A stretch of DNA of 64,000 nucleotides, taken from Bacteroidales bacterium. GTDB lineage: Bacteria > Bacteroidota > Bacteroidia > Bacteroidales > UBA932. The stretch spans positions 62,001-126,000 of the forward strand of contig SUYU01000002.1 in assembly GCA_015060245.1 (NCBI GenBank), given 5' to 3'. Shown here piece by piece: positions 29,501 through 37,935 of the stretch. How positions within the stretch are numbered: the stretch's first letter is position 1; every line of letters starts with the position of its first letter. The translations under genes and the position numbers were made by a program. The notes beneath the pieces are model-generated. The model made no database searches and was not told the DNA's origin. It saw only the letters and a program-made list of their open reading frames with translations.

Positions 29501-29640
29501 CCATTACCAACTATTCAGGTATTGACCCTGTAGGTAACTCAAACTCTGCTGCTCTTGGTGGAGCCGGCGGTATGGGTATCGATTTCTGGGGCGTTCCTAG
29601 TCCACGCAGATATTCATTCGGTATTGGTCTAACATTCTAA
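26518..29640 (+). CDS. SusC/RagA-family TonB-linked outer membrane protein (pair 3)
   Basis: TonB-dependent importer of 1040 residues, paralogous to pair 2. It has the same signal peptide (ending VGAIWAQ), a CarboxypepD_reg-like domain ([20 protein letters not shown]), a TonB-box region ([20 protein letters not shown]), a plug ([37 protein letters not shown]) and a barrel ending FGIGLTF. The body is only moderately similar to SusC2, in contrast to the near-identical 5' end. Codon bias is high-expression type. It heads an operon with a SusD-like protein and a small lipoprotein. Substrate unknown. Confidence 0.95.
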   Translation: [1040 protein letters not shown]

Positions 29641-29644
29641 ACTA

Positions 29645-31597
29645 ATGAAATTGATTATGAAAAAAATATTAACAATATTACTTTTGGCATCCTTTACATT
29701 AGCGTCTGTCAGTTGTGACAAATACCTTGATGTAAACAACAACGTGGATGCTCCTGACTACGTAGAGGCTCCTCTATACTTGGCAGGTGTTCTATCTGCT
29801 TGGCAGGGAACTTACTGGGATGGACGTGCACTGACCAGTTTGGCTAACATGCACGGTACTTACGGTGGCTATTCAAACTATGCCAACCACTACCACTCTT
29901 ATTCAGGTGACAACGCTGCCGAGATGTTCCGTGTAACCTACTGGTTGCAGGGTGTTAACCTTGAGAACATGATCAAACAGGCTGAGGCTGACGAGGCTTG
30001 GACTTTGGCAGGTATCGGTTATGCTGTTAAAGCATTCTCTTGGGACTTCGTTACCAAAATGCATGGTGACCTTCCAATGAGCCAGACTTTCCAACCTGGT
30101 GTTCTTGAGTTCCAATATGACTACCAGCCTGTTATTTTCGAGCAGGTAAGAGCATGGGCAAACAAGGCTCTTGAGTATCTTGAGATGCCTGACAATGCTC
30201 CATACGCAGATCAGGTTAAGGCTAATGACCTTATCTATGGTGGCGACAAAGACAAATGGATCAAATTTACACACGCTGTAATTGCAAGAAACCTATCTGC
30301 TCTTACAAACAAATCTGATTTCCAGTCAAAATATGCTCAGGAACTTTTGAAACATGCTTCTCTTGCAATGCAGTCAAATGCTGACAATGCAACTATGGCT
30401 ACTGAGGGTGGTGGAGACGAGGCTCAGTTCTCTGCTTACAACAACTCTTGGGGTGTTTACAGAGGTTTGGGTTCAGACGGTATGTATGCTTCTGACTTTG
30501 CTGTTCAGGTTATGACAGGTACAATGCCTGTATACGATGAGACAACAGGTGACAAGATTGCTGCTGACGTGAAAGAGGGTGAGACTGATGTTGATCCTGA
30601 CTTCCCATTCAGATTGGCTGAGGTTCAGTATGTGGCTGATACATCTGATGTTACAGGTCACTTTGACCCACGTGTTACTGCAAAGATCTCTACTATTGAT
30701 GCAAATAGATATAAAGATATGAGCAACATTGACTCTATCAAGTCTTGGGTATACTACGGTGGTGGTTTCACTTCAAACGTTGGTCCTATCGGTGATGCTC
30801 CTAACGTATGGGGTTCACGTACAGGTTACAACTCAAGTACATCAATTGACGGTGACGGAAGATGGTTGTACAGAAACAACGCTCCTTATATCTTCATTAC
30901 CGCTGCTGAGATCCAGTTCATCATTGCTGAGACACAGTTCAAATTGGGCAACAAGTCTGAGGCTCTTGCAGCATTCAAGAAAGGTATTGAACTTGACCTT
31001 GAGTTCACTGCACAATATTTGACTCCTGGTAAACCAAAAGTAACAGGTAAAGATGAGGCGGGTAATGATATCTATGCTGCCTATGGAGAACTTCCTGGCG
31101 GTGACGTTATCACAGTTGCTACATTCAACCAGTTGGCAAAAGAGTACAAAGAGGGTCCATACGTAGCAGGTATGACAGAGAACCAACTTACAATGTCTCA
31201 TATCATGCTTCAGAAATTTGTTGCATTGTATCCTTGGGGTGCAAATGAGACTTGGGTTGATATGCGTAAGAACCACTATGATATCAAATACAGCGGTGAG
31301 TATCCATCTTTGAACAATGGTTGGACACAGACAACTGTTGACCAGAAATGGGATTCAGACCCTACAAAAGTTTACAAAGGCCTATATTTGAAACCTGCAC
31401 AGGTTGAGGATAGAAGAGGTACTTGGAATGTAGACAATGAGGGTGCGCCTTGTTACAGAATTCACCCAAGATACAACTCTGAGTATATGTGGAATGAGGC
31501 TGCTTTGAAGCAGTTGAAACCTATCTCAGGTACAGCCAAGAATTATCATACATCAATTCCTTGGTTTGCATATCCAGGTGAGTATCCTGAAAAATAA
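29645..31597 (+). CDS. SusD-like lipoprotein, SusD-like_2 type (pair 3)
   Basis: Surface lipoprotein partner of SusC3, starting 4 bp after its stop, so translation is probably coupled. The 650-residue product has a lipoprotein signal ending LASVSCDKYLDVNNN (Cys near residue 24). The C-terminal helices (MSHIMLQKFVALYPWGANETWVDMRKNHYD) match the same SusD-like_2 branch as pair 2. An internal ATG at 29657 (MKKILTILLL) would give a compact 20-residue signal and may be the true start. High-expression codon use. Confidence 0.92.
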   Translation: MKLIMKKILTILLLASFTLASVSCDKYLDVNNNVDAPDYVEAPLYLAGVLSAWQGTYWDGRALTSLANMHGTYGGYSNYANHYHSYSGDNAAEMFRVTYWLQGVNLENMIKQAEADEAWTLAGIGYAVKAFSWDFVTKMHGDLPMSQTFQPGVLEFQYDYQPVIFEQVRAWANKALEYLEMPDNAPYADQVKANDLIYGGDKDKWIKFTHAVIARNLSALTNKSDFQSKYAQELLKHASLAMQSNADNATMATEGGGDEAQFSAYNNSWGVYRGLGSDGMYASDFAVQVMTGTMPVYDETTGDKIAADVKEGETDVDPDFPFRLAEVQYVADTSDVTGHFDPRVTAKISTIDANRYKDMSNIDSIKSWVYYGGGFTSNVGPIGDAPNVWGSRTGYNSSTSIDGDGRWLYRNNAPYIFITAAEIQFIIAETQFKLGNKSEALAAFKKGIELDLEFTAQYLTPGKPKVTGKDEAGNDIYAAYGELPGGDVITVATFNQLAKEYKEGPYVAGMTENQLTMSHIMLQKFVALYPWGANETWVDMRKNHYDIKYSGEYPSLNNGWTQTTVDQKWDSDPTKVYKGLYLKPAQVEDRRGTWNVDNEGAPCYRIHPRYNSEYMWNEAALKQLKPISGTAKNYHTSIPWFAYPGEYPEK

Positions 31598-31625
31598 CAT
31601 TTGAATTAATTTAAATTAGAATAAA

Positions 31626-32471
31626 ATGAAAATATTAAAATATTTGACATATTCATTGGCTCTAATCTTAATGGTGGCATCTTGTGAGAAGCATGAGATT
31701 CTTTTCCCTACTACACCGGTAGACAAGAATGATGCTATGTTCCAGTTGCACTATTTTGAGCCAATCAACAATGTTGCAGCCAATTATATTGACTCAGTAT
31801 TTGTTAACGATGTTATTTATTCAAGCGTTGACGGTTCGGGTCAGTTGCTTCCTTACAATGGCGTGCCTGGTGGTTCTGCCGCTAGATTCTTTACTGTAAA
31901 ATCTGGAGAGGTTAACCTTAAGTTCTACAGAAAAGGTAATATCGTTTACAACCAGAATGTTACTCTAACTCCTGGCAAGCAGAATGTATTCGTTCACAAC
32001 ATGAATCAGAAACCAATTGTTATTGACAACCAGAGTCCATTCTGGAACCACAATTCAACAGAGGCTACTCTTGAGACTTTTGATACAGACTCTCTTGCTT
32101 CAGTAATGTTTGTAAACCTTCTATATGAGGATGCTACAACTCCATATCCTGGCAAGATCCAGTACCAGTATGAGGATGCACGCACTAAAGAGTGGACAAA
32201 CCTTGGCAAGGCTGTTGCTTTCGGCGAGTCAACTGAGAGAACAAAGATCAAAGTTGTAAAGAGTGTATTCAACTCAAGCGGATATTGCCGTGTCAACTAC
32301 AGAATGCTTGATGAGGATGGTAACATTCTACAAGTTATGAACTCAGCAGGTAAAATGGTTAACTACAGCGACTACTGGAATGCATATATCGGCAGATCTT
32401 ATATGCACATCTATGGTGGTGTAAGAACTGCTAAACCGGTATCTGCTGTAAAACAGTGGACATCTCTATAG
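31626..32471 (+). CDS. Uncharacterised lipoprotein, third gene of SusCD operon 3
   Basis: The 281-residue product has a lipoprotein signal ending LMVASCEKHEI (Cys near residue 20), so it is probably anchored in the outer membrane. I do not recognise a named family with certainty. The body is beta-rich with two apparent repeats: residues about 38-135 (MFQLHYFEPINNVAANYIDS to NVFVHNMNQKP) and 150-280, the first resembling DUF4397-type immunoglobulin-like domains (a visible vKSGEVNLKFYRKGN strand pattern). Position and codon bias link it to SusCD pair 3, where SusE/SusF-like accessory binding lipoproteins often occur. A hairpin terminator follows. Confidence 0.8.
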   Translation: MKILKYLTYSLALILMVASCEKHEILFPTTPVDKNDAMFQLHYFEPINNVAANYIDSVFVNDVIYSSVDGSGQLLPYNGVPGGSAARFFTVKSGEVNLKFYRKGNIVYNQNVTLTPGKQNVFVHNMNQKPIVIDNQSPFWNHNSTEATLETFDTDSLASVMFVNLLYEDATTPYPGKIQYQYEDARTKEWTNLGKAVAFGESTERTKIKVVKSVFNSSGYCRVNYRMLDEDGNILQVMNSAGKMVNYSDYWNAYIGRSYMHIYGGVRTAKPVSAVKQWTSL

Positions 32472-32490
32472 GATAATCCTTATATCTAAC

Positions 32491-32520
32491 AGACCAGCCT
32501 GCCTGACAGGCTGGTCTTTA
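32491..32520 (+). terminator. Terminator of SusCD operon 3
   Basis: A perfect 11-bp stem AGACCAGCCTG/CAGGCTGGTCT with a 5-nt loop lies 19 bp after the stop of the lipoprotein gene. The T tract is short (TTTA), so efficiency is uncertain. Confidence 0.7.
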
Positions 32521-32561
32521 TGGTATATACTGAAAAACATATTTTAATTATTATTTACCTT

Positions 32562-33068
32562 ATGAAAAAGTATATATTAATTCTTGCGGCCCTTATGATC
32601 TCATTGCCTATGATGGCGCAGAAACTCTCTAAAGAGGAGAAGGCTGCAAGGGCAAAAGCAGCATATGAGGCTGCAGTCCAGAGTATCAATGACAGGACTT
32701 GGGTATTGGTTCCATCGTCATACACTGCAAGTGACGGTATGATTGAGAACAATATCAACAATGACAACTTCCTCTCTTGTGAGGGCAAGAACCTCTTTGC
32801 TCAAGGAAGCATTGTTTGTGACAACAAATACACAAACCTTCTTGAAGATTCTGAGTATACTGTCAACGTAGACAAAAAGGGTAATGTAAAGATGAGAATC
32901 ATTGTTACCGGAAGAATGATGAAGGGTACATATACCATCACAATGAGAGGCAACAACAATGTTGCTGATGTGATCTTCTCGCAATCTACCGGAAGCACTT
33001 TGAGATTTACAGGTCCTATTGTTCCTCTTAAAGGTGCAAGTTACAATAAAAGGTCAAATCCTATGTAA
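32562..33068 (+). CDS. Exported DUF4251-family protein
   Basis: The 168-residue protein has a signal peptide (MKKYILILAALMISLPMMAQ) and a body matching DUF4251: an N-terminal charged helix (KLSKEEKAARAKAAYEAAV), then NDRTWVLVPSSYTA, and the paired-strand regions ending in GPIVPLKGASYNKR. The function of this Bacteroidota-specific family is unknown; it is probably periplasmic or surface-associated. The ATG at 32562 was chosen because it starts the signal peptide; an in-frame start 14 codons upstream overlaps the preceding terminator. Confidence 0.85.
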   Translation: MKKYILILAALMISLPMMAQKLSKEEKAARAKAAYEAAVQSINDRTWVLVPSSYTASDGMIENNINNDNFLSCEGKNLFAQGSIVCDNKYTNLLEDSEYTVNVDKKGNVKMRIIVTGRMMKGTYTITMRGNNNVADVIFSQSTGSTLRFTGPIVPLKGASYNKRSNPM

Positions 33069-33106
33069 CCTTTTTACAGGAGAACAGTCTAACTGAAAAC
33101 TCATTG

Positions 33107-33142
33107 ACCTTCCGTTTATATACTCCAACGGAAGGTTTTTTT
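33107..33142 (+). terminator. Terminator after the DUF4251 gene
   Basis: A 10-bp stem ACCTTCCGTT/AACGGAAGGT with a 10-nt loop is followed by seven Ts. Confidence 0.85.
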
Positions 33143-33161
33143 GTAGGGAATTTGCTTGCAT

Positions 33162-33191
33162 TTTGAATTCCCGACAGAATAATTATCTTTG
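33162..33191 (+). promoter_or_regulatory. Promoter of the MG2/plug-like protein gene
   Basis: TTTG (33162-33165) and TATCTTTG (33184-33191) are 18 nt apart, close to the Bacteroidota consensus and 17 bp before the chosen ATG. This supports the internal ATG at 33208 over an in-frame start at 33163. Confidence 0.65.
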
Positions 33192-33207
33192 TCAAAAATA
33201 CATCGTT

Positions 33208-35769
33208 ATGTTCTACAGAATCAAGTTGTTCATTTTATCGGCACTCTTTGTTTGCCTGTCATCAGTTCTCTATTCACAGCAGGATACTCTCATGGAGTCA
33301 CCAGAAGAGTCTTTTGAGTCGTACAGCCGTCTGCTCTCCCTTGAAAAACTCTATCTGCACACAGACAGGGAGGTCTATTGTGCCGGAGATACAATCTGGT
33401 TCAAGGGCTATTTGAAGAACAGTTCAGAACTCTCTGAATTTCCCGAGAGCAATTACATATATGTAGAACTGATCTCGTCAATGGTTGAGAGGAATGTCAA
33501 TACTGGAAAAGGAACAGAGAGCGAGGACGTAAGAGGCAGGGTAAAGATCAAGAGGAGGGCCAACGGCTTCAGCGGATATATACCTGTGCCGGAGAATCTC
33601 AATACCGGCATTGCTGTATTGAGGGGCTATACCTATTGGATGATGAACAAGGAACCGGAGTATATGTTCAACAAGAATATAGAGATCCGCAACCCTATAA
33701 AGGATGATTTTGTAAAGGAGATGGTAGAGAACAAAGTGTATGAGGAGAGCAAATATATTGAGGTAGGTGTAAGCAATCCTGCAGATAAGGCAAAAAATGA
33801 TATTAAAAAAGATATTGATCTGCAGTTCCTGCCGGAGAGCGGAAGGTATGTTGTAGGGAAGAACTCGGTTATAGCATTCAAGGCAATCGACGAGCAGGGG
33901 CTCGGCTTGAAGGTAAAAGGTACTCTATACATAGACCAGGAGCAGATCCCTTTTGAGAGCAACGACCTGGGAATGGGAACAATAACTCTAAATCTTCCAC
34001 AGATGCCGTCAAAAGCGACTGTGCAGGTGACTGACCAAAGCGGCACAACCAAAACACAGCAGTTCCCCAAACCTGAAGAGAAGGCAGTGGTAATAAACTG
34101 CAAACTTGACACATCTGCATTGTATGCAAATATTTACAGCAAAGATATAACATCTGCAGCAAAGGCGTACGTGGTGGTATATGATGCTTCTGAAATCTAT
34201 TTCAAGGCACCTTATGACATGCAGGATGCAAGGGTCAAACTGGAGTTTGCCAGCCTTTCAAAGGGAATAAACAACATTGCAGTGGTAGATGACCTTGGCA
34301 ATGTATATGCAAACAGGACTTTTTTTGTTTTTCCCGACAAAAAAGCGGAAACTGTGACACTTGACAAGGCACAGTACGGGCCAAAGGAGAGGGTAAGTTG
34401 TACCTTTGACCTCAAGGATGAGAATGGCAACCCCGTTTCAGGAGATTTCTCGCTGTCGGTTTCAGACAATGGATTTACCCCATATTCAGGCACAGGCCAC
34501 AGCATTGTGTCGTATATGCTTTTGGGCAGCGAACTCAATGGATTGGTGGAGAGACCTCAAGAGTATTTCAATGAGGATATTCCGCTAAAGGAGCGCATCC
34601 AGAGCGTGGATCTGCTGATGCTTTCTCAGGCCTGGAAGTACTATGATCTTCCTAAAATACTCAAAAGAGAGTCACGCATGCCGCTTTTGGGCCGAGAATA
34701 TACACAGTCAATCAGCGGATGTGTAAGAGGATTCTTCAAAGTGGCAAAACGTTCCTACGTGAGTTTTGTGGCCCCTTCTATAAACTTTACCACATTTGGA
34801 CAACTTGATACCTCGGGATGGTTTGCATTGAGCGGCCTTGATTTTCCCGACAGCACACAATTCATAGTCTCGGCCATTGGCCCGAATGGTTCGCAAAGAC
34901 GCTTTACTCCATTTATGGATGAGGATATATTTGCCAAATTCCACTCCTATTCAAAATATCTCAAACCTATGAGTTATACCAATGAGTACAAGTTTAGTGC
35001 GTTGGAAGAGTATTACAGTACAGGCGGTGATCTTGTCTATTCGCTTGCACCGGTATATGTAAGGGGCGTCCGCACCAGTCAGGTAAAGAACATTTCGCCT
35101 CTTCCGCAATATCAGTTCAAGGAGGGACAATACAGGGATGCGCATGAACTCTCGGCATACAAGTCGTATGACCTCATGACCTATATTGTATCAACATGCC
35201 CTCCATTGAGGTTCGGCGACTCTGAAGATACATTAAATGGTGGCAGACAAATTGTTTGCCGTACAGGCCAGATTGTGGGATCAAGGCTTCAGGTGGAATC
35301 AGACGGCTGGATGCCTATTATTGTATTCATCAATGGAGTTCAGTGCAGTTGTTCTGATCTTGAGGGCATGCAGACCGATGACATAACTGGCTTCGCATAT
35401 CTGAAGGGTGCCGATGCCGCAAGGTTCAATACAAGCGGTACACTCTTCCCGAGAAGTGTGGTGATGATTGAAACCAAGATGCTGGACAGGCCTGCCGCTT
35501 CAAATGTCACAAGTGCCATGCCTATGGGATGGCAGAAACCGGCGAGGAGTTATTATCCAAAATATACTACAGCGGCATCGAAGAGGGGCAAGGAACTTAT
35601 GCGATGTACTCTGTTTTGGGAGCCTGACGTAAAAGTTGAGGATGGCAAGGCCCAGGTGGAGTTCTATACATCAGGACATTACAGTGATTATACCCTTATT
35701 CTGGAGGGGCTCACAGATGAGAAACAGCCTGTTTTTATAAAGAAAGATATTGTAAGGAAAGAGAATTAA
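33208..35769 (+). CDS. Large exported protein with MG2-like and TonB-plug-like domains
   Basis: The 853-residue protein has a signal peptide (LFILSALFVCLSSVLYSQ) and the motif KLYLHTDREVYCAGDTIWFKGYL, which is the macroglobulin MG2-type strand pattern shared with alpha-2-macroglobulin-like proteins. A second such module is visible near residue 380 (LDKAQYGPKERVSCTFDLKDE). Near residues 700-755 a plug-like segment (IVFINGVQCSCSDLEGMQ, then ITGFAYLKGADAARF) resembles the plug domain of TonB receptors, but there is no barrel. Such combinations are common in Bacteroidota and their role is unknown; a surface or periplasmic scaffold is an inference. It has its own promoter and is followed after 43 bp by the HU-like membrane protein gene. 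Confidence 0.82.
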   Translation: MFYRIKLFILSALFVCLSSVLYSQQDTLMESPEESFESYSRLLSLEKLYLHTDREVYCAGDTIWFKGYLKNSSELSEFPESNYIYVELISSMVERNVNTGKGTESEDVRGRVKIKRRANGFSGYIPVPENLNTGIAVLRGYTYWMMNKEPEYMFNKNIEIRNPIKDDFVKEMVENKVYEESKYIEVGVSNPADKAKNDIKKDIDLQFLPESGRYVVGKNSVIAFKAIDEQGLGLKVKGTLYIDQEQIPFESNDLGMGTITLNLPQMPSKATVQVTDQSGTTKTQQFPKPEEKAVVINCKLDTSALYANIYSKDITSAAKAYVVVYDASEIYFKAPYDMQDARVKLEFASLSKGINNIAVVDDLGNVYANRTFFVFPDKKAETVTLDKAQYGPKERVSCTFDLKDENGNPVSGDFSLSVSDNGFTPYSGTGHSIVSYMLLGSELNGLVERPQEYFNEDIPLKERIQSVDLLMLSQAWKYYDLPKILKRESRMPLLGREYTQSISGCVRGFFKVAKRSYVSFVAPSINFTTFGQLDTSGWFALSGLDFPDSTQFIVSAIGPNGSQRRFTPFMDEDIFAKFHSYSKYLKPMSYTNEYKFSALEEYYSTGGDLVYSLAPVYVRGVRTSQVKNISPLPQYQFKEGQYRDAHELSAYKSYDLMTYIVSTCPPLRFGDSEDTLNGGRQIVCRTGQIVGSRLQVESDGWMPIIVFINGVQCSCSDLEGMQTDDITGFAYLKGADAARFNTSGTLFPRSVVMIETKMLDRPAASNVTSAMPMGWQKPARSYYPKYTTAASKRGKELMRCTLFWEPDVKVEDGKAQVEFYTSGHYSDYTLILEGLTDEKQPVFIKKDIVRKEN

Positions 35770-35772
35770 CTC

Positions 35773-35780
35773 TAATTTTG
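35773..35780 (+). promoter_or_regulatory. -7 element before the HU-like membrane protein gene
   Basis: TAATTTTG lies 32 bp before the ATG; a TTG about 20 nt upstream, within the preceding gene's 3' end, could serve as -33. Tentative. Confidence 0.4.
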
Positions 35781-35812
35781 TACCTACAAATACCCTTATA
35801 TTACCGTTTGCC

Positions 35813-36760
35813 ATGACAATTATAGAACTCTCAACAATCATACGTGAATTATTGCAGTGCAATGATTATGTCACTCTTCCCTCTATGGGAACATTTGTTG
35901 TTGAGCATGTTCCGTCGCAGATAGTGAATGAGGGCAAATCAATAACCCCGCCATCGTGTGAGGTGCATTTTGACAGTTCAAGAACTGAGGGCAATGAATC
36001 ATTGCACAGACTCGCCGCATGTCATTCAGAGGGTGGGGCAATCTCAAAAGATGCGGCAGAGGAGTCAATATTGTCACTGATAAAGGAGATAAAGATGGAA
36101 CTGCTTGAAAAAACATTCGTAGAGTTCCCGCAGTTCGGCACGATAAAGTTCTCTTCAGATTCGCAGTTTATTTTTGAACCTCATCCTGCATTTGACCCAT
36201 CTGCACAATTTTATGGACTTGAGGTGTTGCCAATCAAACGGTTGGCTGAACTGGAGAACGGTATGGAGCATGAGCCTGCAGGCAATGTGGAGGCAGGCAG
36301 CGGATTCTCTCAAGATTCAGTTGTTGAGAGTGAATCTGTTGAAAAGAGCCCAGCCGAAGATGCTCCTGCAGAGGAAGAGTCTGCCGAAGAAATGACTGCG
36401 GAGGGGGCTACGGATGAAGAAGTCCCTGCTGATGATGCTCCTGCAGAGGAGGCACAGGCAGATGTGATACCAGAAGCAGTTGCTGCCGGAACCACAATTG
36501 CAGAAGCCATTGTTACAGAAGATACTGCCGCAGAAGAGAAATCTTCTGAGGGCTTCAAGGCTGAAGTGGCACAACAGAAAGCAAAAGGCGGCAGCGGTAA
36601 ACCACTGCCACTCTGGGTAAAACTCCTTCTGGCTCTTGTGCTCCTTTTGGTACTCGCTGTTCTGGCTGTTATCCTCTTCAAGGAAGAACTTATGCCTCTT
36701 CTCGAAAAACTGCTCTATTCAGAGGAGGAGTTGCGCTTCATAAAGGAGCACGGACTGTAG
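35813..36760 (+). CDS. Membrane-anchored protein with CCDC81-type HU-like domains
   Basis: The 315-residue protein begins with two HU-like (CCDC81-type) units: IIRELLQCNDYVTLPSMGTFVVEHVPS (about 8-34) and LLEKTFVEFPQFGTIKFSS (about 95-118), the second containing the FPQFGTIK loop that mirrors the FGSF turn of HU. Residues about 155-250 are an acidic Ala/Glu/Asp-rich low-complexity linker, followed by basic residues and one transmembrane helix (WVKLLLALVLLLVLAVLAVILF, about 268-289), then a short tail. Related Bacteroidota proteins often end in a SPOR domain, which is absent here. The HU-like part should face the cytoplasm; a role in envelope or division complexes is only inferred. Confidence 0.75.
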   Translation: MTIIELSTIIRELLQCNDYVTLPSMGTFVVEHVPSQIVNEGKSITPPSCEVHFDSSRTEGNESLHRLAACHSEGGAISKDAAEESILSLIKEIKMELLEKTFVEFPQFGTIKFSSDSQFIFEPHPAFDPSAQFYGLEVLPIKRLAELENGMEHEPAGNVEAGSGFSQDSVVESESVEKSPAEDAPAEEESAEEMTAEGATDEEVPADDAPAEEAQADVIPEAVAAGTTIAEAIVTEDTAAEEKSSEGFKAEVAQQKAKGGSGKPLPLWVKLLLALVLLLVLAVLAVILFKEELMPLLEKLLYSEEELRFIKEHGL

Positions 36761-36772
36761 CATTTTGCACTC

Positions 36773-37885
36773 CTATTTCGCTTTATATTTGGCAGCCTGC
36801 TCCGCAATAAGGTCCTTGTCGGCAAAGTAATTGATTTTCATTGCATCCTTTACCTCTTCAAGGGTTTTGGCAGCCTGAGCGCGGGCAACTTCAGAACCTT
36901 TGCGCAAAATTTCAAATACCTGAGGAATATCCTGCTCGTAAACCTTTCTTCTTTCACGGATAGGAGCAAGGAACTCCTCCATTATGTTAAAGAGAAACTT
37001 CTTGCAGGTGCCGTCGCCAAGACCGCCTCTGCGGTAATGATCCTTCATCTCATCAAGATTGGCGTACTCCGGAAGGAATTTTGCAAAATGGTCAGGTGTG
37101 CAGAATGCGTCAAGGTATGTGAATACAACATTTCCCTCCACGTGGCCCGGATCGGTAATCTGCAGATGTTCAGGATCTGTGAACATGCTGTTTACCTTCT
37201 TCTTGATCTCTTTTGAAGAGTCTGACAAGTAGATGCAGTTGCCGAGCGATTTGCTCATTTTGGCCTTGCCGTCGGTACCCGGCAGACGGCAGCAGGTTGT
37301 GTTTTCTGGCAGAACCATCTCGGGAAGCACAAGTGTCTCCCCATAAACTGAATTGAACTTATGTACAATCTCGCGGGTCTGCTCAATCATAGGGGCCTGG
37401 TCAACACCTACCGGTACAGTGGTGGCCTTGAATGCAGTGATGTCCGATGCCTGGCTGATAGGGTATGTAAAGAAACCTACAGGTGTACCCTTCTTGTTCT
37501 GGTTCTCCTCATCATCTGAAAATCCTCTCATCTGAATCTCCTGTTTCACAGTTGGATTACGCTGAAGACGCTGTACAGTAACCAGGTTCATGTAGTAGAA
37601 GGCAAGTTCGCACAATTCCGGAACCTGCGACTGAATGAAGATTGTGCATTTTTCAGGGTCAAGACCGCATGAAAGATAATCAAGGGCAACCTCAATTATG
37701 TTCTGACGTACCTTTTCAGGATTGTCGGCATTGTCTGTAAGTGCCTGGGCATCGGCAATCATAATGAAAATTTTGTCAAACTCGCCTGAATTCTGAAGTT
37801 CAACTCTTCTCTTTAGCGAGCCAACATAGTGGCCCAAGTGCAGTTTGCCGGTAGGCCTGTCGCCTGTCAATATAATCTTCTCCAT
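36773..37885 (-). CDS. trpS: Tryptophanyl-tRNA synthetase
   Basis: It charges tRNA-Trp. The 370-residue class I synthetase shows LTGDRPTGKLHLGHYVGSL (HIGH-type signature), ADAQALTDN, and the KMSKS motif within GTDGKAKMSKSLGN. It is slightly longer than E. coli TrpS, with an insertion around residues 120-140 (RGFSDDEENQNKKGTPVG), as in other Bacteroidales. It is convergent with the HU-like membrane protein gene (12-bp gap) and has a perfect consensus promoter upstream. Confidence 0.96.
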   Translation of the reverse strand: MEKIILTGDRPTGKLHLGHYVGSLKRRVELQNSGEFDKIFIMIADAQALTDNADNPEKVRQNIIEVALDYLSCGLDPEKCTIFIQSQVPELCELAFYYMNLVTVQRLQRNPTVKQEIQMRGFSDDEENQNKKGTPVGFFTYPISQASDITAFKATTVPVGVDQAPMIEQTREIVHKFNSVYGETLVLPEMVLPENTTCCRLPGTDGKAKMSKSLGNCIYLSDSSKEIKKKVNSMFTDPEHLQITDPGHVEGNVVFTYLDAFCTPDHFAKFLPEYANLDEMKDHYRRGGLGDGTCKKFLFNIMEEFLAPIRERRKVYEQDIPQVFEILRKGSEVARAQAAKTLEEVKDAMKINYFADKDLIAEQAAKYKAK

Positions 37886-37935
37886 ATCTCTGATTGTTAA
37901 TTCAAATTAAAACATCCCTATAACCATAGAGCCTG

